Shown here piece by piece: positions 56,006 through 64,000 of a stretch of 64,000 nt of DNA; within the stretch, counting starts at the first letter, position 1, and each line of letters starts with the position of its first letter. The stretch covers positions 891,165 to 955,164 of the forward strand of contig JALRME010000017.1 in the NCBI GenBank assembly GCA_026120035.1. The letters run 5' to 3'. Below the pieces are notes generated by a model. That model made no database searches. It had not been told where the DNA came from and saw nothing but the letters and a program-made list of their open reading frames with translations. This DNA comes from Coleophoma eucalyptorum (lineage: Eukaryota > Ascomycota > Leotiomycetes > Helotiales > Dermateaceae). The position numbers and the translations under genes are program-made.

Positions 56006-57351
56006 GGGATTCATTTAAGAGAGAGTTAAATAGGTATGGAACTACTAGGAACAAGTTATATTATGAACGTCGTTATGATTAATCTGCTATACGATAGTTA
56101 TAAACCCATTTAATGCTTACTTGGCTAATAATATGTGGTGGTTATAGAGCATAATACCCCTTAATTTATCAGGAAAGGATTATCTCTTAATATTGCAAAA
56201 TGGGGAGATCTAGAAATAGAATCACACTGCTATATCCACTATACCCTGGAATACGCTCAACTCAACCAGCTCTGAGCTAGCTAAATCCTAGATCCTAATT
56301 CGCCAGAAGTAAAACAGACAGACATAGAAGTCACAGTCAGAATGAATCAATAACAGCTCTGGAATTCGTACGTCTATATGTGCTTGATTGTTGAACCTCA
56401 ATACCGTGGAACCTGTAAATCACCTACCAGGTTAAGGGTCGGAATAACATCTTCTCCATATGATCAGGGGACGGTCAGCTATTTCCTGGGAAAATATTAT
56501 TAACATTATGGTTCTTATATCTTGTGATTTAGAGTCGGAATTACTCACTCCTTGGTACTGCGAATAGTAGTCTTCTCTCTAAACTTTTTAAAGTTGATTG
56601 TTTCTTTGGGAAAATAAGTGCTCATATGTATAGAGTCGTTTCTTACTGATTTACATGATCCATGGTAGAAATAGGAGCAAGCGGTGCTCCAGTACGCTGG
56701 AGCACTGGACTTATACGAAAGTACTTCATGCTAGGCGGCTTAGGTAGGGTATTCGTGGAAAGACAAGCAGCTCCAATGAAGCAGAGTCTTGAATCAGGTA
56801 CCTCTATGACTTTATTTGCCAAAAGCCCTCCCATTTACGATGTAAATGGGGAAACCAGAAGCTAGGAGATAAAACTAGCGAGGTAGGAAGGACTGTTATT
56901 TGTAGAAGAAGCAGAGTCAGGGGGGGGGGGCTAATTGTAGTGTTTGTACATTAGTAGCAATAGCCATAAGACGACTACAATTAGGTGGGAGATATGTGGT
57001 AGAGTAGGACTGTTGGGTTACTTGACACTAAGGGAGAGTTTTTCTAGGCCGCAAGTTCTATTAAAGCATTTTAGGAACATAACTTACACACACAACTTAT
57101 ACTTTTACTTTTACTATTATTACAACTTCGAAATGCGCGACTTCTAGTTGTTTATCGTGCACTTGACGGCACAGTCTATATCTTGTTAAAATAGGAGCAT
57201 TATTATCATTAGCTATATTACTACATCACTAGCCTATATAGTAATCTAAGAGGGTATAATAGCTCTAGAGTATAATATAGTTGGCGGGTAAAGACCTATT
57301 ATAAGGGACAGACCTTAAGAGGTCGATAAGGTATTAATTAGATTACCAACA
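56006..57351. other. intergenic, AT-rich, with a long G run
   Basis: No recognisable gene. A run of 11 G lies at 56920-56930. Short open frames on both strands near 56640-56870 mirror each other and are not supported. Confidence 0.45.
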
Positions 57352-57708
57352 CTATAGATACGATACAATGAATTTTGGACTAATTGCCAGTGCAAGATAA
57401 TACCAGTACTGATCTATTTCAAATTTCTCTAGGCTCAAACTATCCTTAACGGTTTCACAATACACTTTACCGCGACCTTGATCATTTGGTTCATTTTGCT
57501 TAACACTACTAATCAAAACTTTAACCGCTGGCACCATAACCATCCTATGCACATCGCTACCGGGCTTCGCAAACATATCGAAAGCGTGACCGGCATTAGT
57601 AACTAACAACGTCTCGCATGGAATCTGTGCCTTTTGGAGTTTTTCTGTGAAAGAGGTTGCTTGGATTTGCTCAAAAGGGGAGTCAAGAGACTGATGATAA
57701 CCGCTCAT
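57352..57708 (-). pseudogene. alpha/beta-hydrolase C-terminal fragment
   Basis: 118 residues. The start has SLDSPFEQ followed by FTEKLQKAQIPCETLLVTNAGHAFDMF, the usual late part of alpha/beta hydrolases of the dienelactone or prolyl-oligopeptidase type: an acidic residue before a PFEQ-like segment, then a catalytic histidine in GHAFD. The nucleophile elbow (GxSxG) and N-terminal half are absent upstream in any frame I could read, so this is a truncated copy. The tail beyond VKVLI looks unrelated. Confidence 0.5.
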
Positions 57709-58523
57709 ATTGTGCTCCTCAAAACAAGAACACTACTTAGTATAGTCTGGAAGATAGCGAGAGAAATATAAGTGCCACTGTAGGCATTTACTAAGTCATT
57801 GGAGCTATATTTGCACAAAAGCTTTTAGACTTATCATAGAAGAGTGGCTGGCTCTTGAACAAAGTCATCTCCGTGGTTGAACGCTGCTTCGAGTACACTT
57901 TATGTTCGTTCGGAGTTACACGCGCTCTCTATCGTAACTGCTGCAACTGCAATACTTCCATTTAGTTCTTTTCTGCCTTTTGGGGCATCGACTGGAGATT
58001 GTCTGTATACGCAAAATCTACCAGACTAGGATGGTATTTAGGAGTTTTAAATTAGATAAAGCACCCACAGTGCTAGCAGATTTGGAAGAAAATTCGTAAA
58101 CCAAATAGAAGATTCATGATGATGAGCCAGTCGCTAAAAATATGGAATTTAAGCCAGAAGAATACAGGACTCTAGGGCCCATATTCATTGATTCTAAACT
58201 CCGGAAGTTGCCAAGTATATTTTAGCGTTTTTTGGTACGTGCTATCACGCTCTTACGCAAATTTTCTCTGGCTGGGGAATTTGGAATGAAGAGGCTATTA
58301 ATATAGATACTTACTTTATGTCTATAAAAAACCAGTACTAGGCCACTTTACTTACATGATTCGCTTACCCGCTACAAAGATGCTTGAGTATCTATTGGCC
58401 CGGTCGAGAGCGAAATCATGTCCTGGAAATCCATAGTACGTGCCTGTTGTCTTCCCTGAACGCCACTACATGTCGTTGTATTTAGTCTCTTCAAGCACCT
58501 TTATAATACTATTAAGGTGGACG
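57709..58523. other. intergenic, no recognisable gene
   Basis: Spacer between the hydrolase fragment and the 3' end of the MFS transporter gene. Nothing identified. Confidence 0.4.
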
Positions 58524-60198
58524 TTAAATTTGTCCTTCACTACCACCGTCCCTCTCGTCTTTTTCATCGGCAGTAAGACTCGCCGTCGCAGATCCGATTT
58601 TTACCGTCATGAACACCAATGTCGATGTAATCGCGAGCCCGGTGGCGAGCCAGAAGCCGATTTTGTACTGTTCCCGTGGACGAACATTGTCTGATCCGCC
58701 TCGATATTCAGTTGTCGTTGAAATCGCAAGTTCGGCAACACCGAGCCATAAAGAGATGCCTAAGTATAAAAGACTCGTAATCAAACCACTGGCAGCAGCC
58801 TGGAGACGAATAGTCATAGATGTGGTGATGAAGACGTTAGTCACATTGAACATGATATCCACTCCTAGGGTTGCGCAAACCATTGCTGGGAATATATAGG
58901 CCCAATATATGAATGATCGAGAACGCTCGTCGGAAATTGATTGCTCCGGTAGCAGAGCTAATAGCAATGCTGAGGGCACGAATGCGATTCCACCAATTAT
59001 GAGTAAGATTTGACCAGGGACTAGGTGCAGGATGAAACCCCCTACAACGGCGAGTAACATACCACCTACTGCCAAAGGCGTAAACCATACAGCAGTCTGG
59101 ATCGGGGTCGTGTGAAGTACTGTTTCGAAACTGGGTTCGTCAGTCCACGATGGGTTTGGCTAGGTTGCAAGAAGATGATGCTACTTACTAGAATGTGCCA
59201 TAGAAGAGGAATAAACCAAAAACTCCGTAGGCACAAAGCAGTGCAAAAGTAATTCGCCGCATATATTTCGCCCGAAAGAGATCGGCAGGAAGCAGTGGCT
59301 GCTTAGAGACCCAACCCTCCAAATAAACCGCTGCGCAGAGCAACAGTCCACCAAGAATGAAAGCCGTGTAGATGCGTGGTGTGTGCCATCCATCAGGAGC
59401 ATGGCCTCCATCAGTCAAAGCATACACGATCAGGCAAATTCCAGGAACAATTGTGGCTAGGCCGTACCAATCCATGTGAACATTGGCGTTACCCTTCCCA
59501 AGAGGCTTTGGAATAGTAAGTAGACCGCAAATAAGCACAATCGACTCGCAAATCGCTCCGATCCAGAAGAACCAATTCCATCCGAGTAGCTGGGCGCAGA
59601 TACCTGCCATCAAAATGCCAAAATAAAATCCCATACATCCGACGGCACCATACAATGCAAATACCATATTTTTGCGTGGTCCTGGCCGATAAGTGTTGGA
59701 CAGCAGCGTAATGCTGTTGGGCATAAAAGCACCGCTCCCAATGCCCTGCATTGCTCGGCAAACAATGAGCATAGTGGAATTTTGGCTGAACCCACAGACT
59801 ATCGACCACAAAAGCAGCCAAATGTGGCCACAAAAAAAGATTCCCCGAGTGCCGTATTGATCGCCCAATCGAGCGAAGGGAAGAAGAAGCGCAGCAGTCG
59901 TCAAGCTGGGCACTCCGGCCGGCCAGGTACGAAGTGAATCGGGTATGTGTAGCGCTTCTGAAATCTGCGGCAGTAGAACATTGAAGCCACTGATGAAGTA
60001 CTCGCTCATCATCAAGGACCCAACGATACTGAAGACAAATCCAACCTCGCTCAGCACATTGGAAAGTAACATAGGTCGCGCCCGGCCAAGATGCTCGAAA
60101 TCGATCCTTGCCAGAATCTCCCGATCGTTGGTGCTTGGAGATTCCTGGTCCGCAGGAATGAGGATGCTCGCGTTCGTCGCAGGCTCGGGACCTGCCAT
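58524..60198 (-). CDS. MFS drug:H+ antiporter of the DHA2 (14-helix) type
   Basis: Exons 59189-60198 and 58524-59130, intron 58 bp, give 538 residues with no break. The N-terminal cytosolic stretch leads to helix 1 with SIVGSLMMSEYFISGFNVLLPQI. Motif A-like RLGDQYGTRGIFFCGH, the GSGAFMPNSITLLSNTY segment (motif C-like region) and GAVGCMGFYFGILMAGI are present. PLLPADLFRAKYMRRITFALL starts the second half. The long protein and number of hydrophobic segments fit fungal aminotriazole-resistance/DHA2 carriers that export toxins or drugs from the plasma membrane. It is divergent from an acr-2-like regulator, 558 bp apart, and probably controlled by it. The substrate is unknown. Confidence 0.9.
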
Positions 60199-60756
60199 GA
60201 TTACAGGAACTACAAAACGCCTGATAGGCCACCAACAGGTGAGAAATGATACCCTACGTCGTGAAGTATGGTTTCAAGAGACTGTCAGCGAAGAGTGCTG
60301 GGGACTATTCTCGGTCATGGCTATGCGTGGCTTATATGACTAGGCGCAGGTAACGAGCGAGACTAAGGGGGAGGGTGGTGTATGTCGTCCATGAGCTCGT
60401 ACATTTGGGACCAAATGCTAGATTCGCCGGCCATGACGAGCAACTCAATATTTGTTTCGTTCCAAGCTCCACATTAACAACAAAATCCAATTTGTTGCTC
60501 AAGAGACTTGAACCAGGCATTCTGTGGGGGAATATAAATGAGGACCGAGGTCAAGCGTCTTTGCGGGTAGACCAATTGGATGGCTCACCAAGAAGGTTGC
60601 TCATGCAGGCAGCTCAAAGAGGCAGCCAAGAGTCGAAGAGCACCCAAGCTTTCTAGCGCTGACCCCCCATTTCATTGCACAACCAACTAGTCATCTCCTC
60701 CAATGACCAAACTTATATTGGCATCGTTTTCCAGCAACTTATCAAGGCCTGGAACT
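60199..60756. promoter_or_regulatory. bidirectional promoter, DHA2 transporter / acr-2-like regulator
   Basis: 558 bp between divergent starts. An open frame overlapping 60375-60656 is not supported as a gene. No defined motif recognised. Confidence 0.4.
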
Positions 60757-62459
60757 ATGCGGATATGTTGGAACTGCCGCCGGCGACGACTGAAGTGCGA
60801 TGGAGCTTTTCCGCACTGTGAAAAATGCCAGGCTATAGGGGCCAAGTGTCTTGGCTATGACGAGTTGCTCACTTGGGTCGGGGGCATCGCTAGCCGCGGA
60901 CATATGACAGGTAGGACGTTTAAGGAGCCTCCACCGCATCCAGGGCGCAATGACGGAACGCGACAAGTGCTTAGGTATGTGAGCCGCGGCATCGGGCCCG
61001 ACGGCGGCTTGCTCGCAGTGCTCAGTCCTCCGGCCATTATACTAAACAGACCCTCTACCGCGGTTGTGCCAGTGCCCTCGATTTCCAGAGCTCTCACTGA
61101 GCCTATCTTTCAGGGTCTCCACCACGATGCAAGGGAGCTTATCGTGTACTGTGAGCATATCATGATATTCCTGTCCCTAATATCGCGACATGTACTTATG
61201 TGTGATGCGCAGACGACCAGCAGATATGCTCTCGTATAATGATGGTTGATGGGGTATGGAACCCATACCGAGACCTTATCCCGCTGGTCGGCAAATCCAA
61301 GGCCGTGGAGAATGCGATCATGACTGTCGCTGCCTGCCATATCGCACACAGTCAAGTCGGATATCCGGTCGTCAAGCCATCAGTGGGCAATATCTGCAAC
61401 CATTCGACTTCTCAAATGGTAAATCGCTGTCTCATCTATAAGCAAAGGACACTAAGATACTTGTCGAGTACCTTGACAGATTTTTGCCAAGATACAAGAA
61501 CTTATATCCTGGCGACGATTGTTGTTTTGATGGTCTTGGAGCTTTATGAGGGTGGGGCAGGGTCTTGGACTATTCATCTCGAAGGTGCTAAGAAACTTCT
61601 CGATGCAAAAGTAGGTGCTAGTAACATAGCTCCAACGCGCATGGTTCAAAACATCCTTCATGAGCTTGTTATGTGAGCTTGGTCCTGAATCTTGCGCATT
61701 GGCGTTGTGCTGATATTATCCCTTAGATTCGGTATATTTGGATCTACATTCGTGCAACGCGGTTCGCTGACTCAGCCGCTCACTGCACTATTAGTGGCAA
61801 GTAATGGAGATGAGATTTCATCCCTCAGTGCTTTAGGATGTCCAAGACAGATTCTTCTAGCAGTCGAGACTGTCACTTTGCAATGGCGGGCCTGGGTGGA
61901 CTACGAACCAGCGACTGTGCTTACACCTCGTCAGCCGCCAGTCGAATCAATCAGCTTCACACTGAAACACATTACTGAGTTCGATGTAAGTAGATGGAGC
62001 GACGAAATACTAGCTGCCTCTTCTACGCAATTTCCGATCTCCCAGGAATACATGACAGATCTATGTCATGTATGGAAACTTTCAGCGGAAATTTACACAT
62101 CTCACATCATTTGTCAGCTTACTAGAAATGCGGGCTCCACGTCTATCTTGGCAGAACAGCTCATTGCTGCGCTGAAACGCCTGGAGTCCGATTGTAATGT
62201 GATCAGATTCCTTTTGTGGCCATTGTTCATTGCCGGAGCTGAATGCATTCTCCCTCAACAGAGAGAATGGATTTTAAGTATACTTGACAAGATTTGGAAC
62301 ATTACTCTTTTCGCAACTGCCAAAACTGCAACCCTTGTTTTAAAAAAGTTATGGGCTAAAACAGACTCAACAGAGCAGCGATCATGTTACGAGGAGCTGG
62401 AATCTTGGGATTGGATGAATGAGTTGTCATCGATGGGCACGTCCTGGCTATTCCTCTAA
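60757..62459 (+). CDS. Zn2Cys6 transcription factor, acr-2-like (acriflavine-resistance type)
   Basis: Exons 60757-61150, 61213-61672 and 61727-62459 join to 528 residues. The zinc cluster is at the very N-terminus with C4, C7, C14, C21, C24 and C31 (CWNCRRRRLKCD). It is followed by LGYDELLTWVGGIASRGHMTG, the hallmark of the acr-2/Fungal_trans_2 group. The body continues with NPYRDLIPLVGKSKAVENAIMTVAACHIAH, LILATIVVLMVLELYEGG-type helices and WTIHLEGAKKLLDAK. Start at the ATG of MRICWNC was chosen; an in-frame ATG at 60703 would add 18 residues. It likely regulates the divergent DHA2 transporter, as Neurospora acr-2 is linked to drug resistance. Intact. Confidence 0.9.
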
Positions 62460-64000
62460 AGTTCTAATGATTACCAATATCCCTTCAAGAAGTTGGAAAA
62501 GGACTGGATAATCGCCGCCGACTCATATTGCAGGACGTTAAAAAGGCTGCCTTAGATATCTCAATATTTCTCATCCTTAAGGCATGGATGCAACTGCAAA
62601 GATAACTGCTTGAATTTCATCACAAGGATTGGATGCTGATCAAGCCGCCATTGGTCAACTAAGTCTCTGGTTAAGGATGTCACTCTTACGCGTCATTAAC
62701 TGCCTGATTCCTGTCCGCTATTCTTATACACTCGCTTCCAGCTGTTGCAGCGCCTCGATGGCTTTCGCCAACCTATTTATACGTTAGTAACTCCTCCATG
62801 GCCCGATTGCTCCAAAAACTTTCAATGGAAAAGGTTGGATCGAGTCGGTTTGTATGGTGGTATCATGAGCATTCCGCAAGCGACACTTTGCTTGGAAGGA
62901 TGCATGCGAGGCGCCAGTTTGCCATGCCCTGGAAGCTATGCCGTTCCGTCGATTTTCCACAGACTCGAGATGAACTCTGGAAGATCAAAGTCAATATCAC
63001 GAAGGAAAGAATTAGTATAAGCCTAGACAGCAACTCGCTGGGAGTTTAACATCGTAACTTATACATGCAGGGATACTTTCACCGCCGTGGCACGCTAGCG
63101 CCTCCACCTTGCCGTTAAGGCTCTTTATCTTCCACCAAAGGCAGTTGCAGTAAGAGAGAATCCTTTGCTTCCCAGTTACTCATGTCGACGATCAATTCGC
63201 TATGGGACGGTAAGCTATTCGTACCGTACCTCATGTTATCATGGCTGATCTTGGGCCACCACCAAACTACAGCAAGCTTTGGGACTATAATAAGTGCTAT
63301 TAATCAGTGATGGAAAATATATACTTATTGAATTGAGTTGATAATTTAAGCTATTTATGGGACATAACGTTGTATCGCTTTTTGTAGTCGCAATCTCGCT
63401 CGCACAATCTTGGGGTTTATAGAGTCGCAGTCGCTTTGGTCGAGGCATAGGAACTGGTATCGCTTGTAGTGAGCTCATTACCTGTCTTTTCGGTCTTATC
63501 TTGTAAAGTGCTACCAAGAAAAGTTTGGGGAAGGCCTGTTATCCAGTATTGAGTCATTATTGTGGGGGCCTCCAAAAACCGCTACTATTAAGCAAGACCA
63601 AGTACTTTTGGTCCAGTAGCTACGTACACTGTCTGTCTGAAAGCCCTAATAAGACTAGCCCTTAAAACTTTTTGAGATTTAAAGAAGGACTCTAAAATTA
63701 AAATTCATGGTACTGTATCTCTACAGTACAGACACAAGGGGAACAAGCTTATCGGAAATGGCAACGAAAGTTCGCCAGCAATTAGCTTGCGACCCCCAGC
63801 GAATAACTTGTCATTATACCTCTATTCTCTTTATCCTACCTTAGTGAAATCATGACAGTTTTGTATACCATTTTCTTATACATTACTAACTTATATAATA
63901 GTGTTGGAATATCGTTATATCACCTACACGTGATCACAACATTGTCATACGGTAGATATGTAAGGGTATATCACAATACCCCTACATATACATATATTTG
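62460..64000. other. intergenic to window end, no recognisable gene
   Basis: Open frames at 62745-63049 (two overlapping frames) and 63239-63517 have no recognisable motif. The last 500 bp are strongly AT-rich. Confidence 0.45.

Noticed and set aside
56920..56930. Eleven-G run
   Set aside because: Simple homopolymer in intergenic DNA; no G-quadruplex repeat pattern around it.
62745..63049. Two overlapping plus-strand frames after the acr-2-like gene
   Set aside because: Different frames, no motifs, no splice join to the regulator, whose stop at 62459 is well placed.
1..64000. CRISPR arrays, riboswitches or bacterial-type operons
   Set aside because: The window is eukaryotic with spliced genes; no regularly spaced short repeats were seen.

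Overview
The window is nuclear DNA of a filamentous ascomycete (Pezizomycotina). Genes carry many short GT-AG introns (mostly 47-95 bp, a few longer), and the families are typical of that group: HET-domain proteins, Zn2Cys6 regulators, fungal MFS carriers, a SAT4/rhodopsin-like membrane protein and acr-2-like regulators. A Leotiomycete-like source is possible but cannot be fixed from the sequence alone. For most genes below I rebuilt exon-intron structures by hand and checked that exon lengths sum to an open frame.

1-17 kb is a mixed, partly decaying region. It holds a HET-domain gene cut by the window edge and a GNAT acetyltransferase. It then holds a cytochrome P450 relic (5' truncated, with a 4-bp duplication frameshift), a choline/GABA-type permease with an in-frame TGA and a frameshift, an intact RidA-family gene, a broken fungal transcription-factor gene, an intact four-exon flavin amine oxidase, a SAT4-like membrane protein and an NmrA-like relic. 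This looks like an old amine/amino-acid utilisation neighbourhood losing parts. A second, mitochondrial-type RidA follows at 17.3-18 kb.

18.4-35.5 kb is a well-preserved aromatic catabolic gene cluster. In order it has a carotenoid/stilbene cleavage dioxygenase (-), an aldehyde dehydrogenase (-), an FAH-family hydrolase (+), a gentisate 1,2-dioxygenase-like double-cupin protein (-), a Zn2Cys6 regulator (+), a salicylate-hydroxylase-type FAD monooxygenase (-), a DUF3237 protein (-) and an MFS transporter (+). A simple model fits: the MFS carrier moves the aromatic; the dioxygenase splits a stilbene-like C=C bond into aldehydes; the dehydrogenase makes hydroxybenzoates; the monooxygenase makes gentisate; the cupin enzyme opens the ring; the FAH enzyme releases central metabolites. 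No maleylpyruvate isomerase is present. A neutral amino-acid transporter (36.2-38.5 kb) borders the cluster.

38.5-53 kb is mostly AT-rich and gene-poor, with diverged inverted and direct repeats (41.0-41.2, 41.7-42.0, 47.2-47.4, 49.2-49.5 kb), a HET-like C-terminal fragment, a MARVEL-domain gene, an unrecognised three-exon gene and a single-exon F-box-like gene. 53-64 kb has a single-exon RidA-family protein without the usual arginine, a GFA-domain protein, an alpha/beta-hydrolase fragment, and a divergent pair made of a 14-helix DHA2-type MFS transporter and an acr-2-like Zn2Cys6 regulator. The last 1.5 kb holds no recognisable gene.
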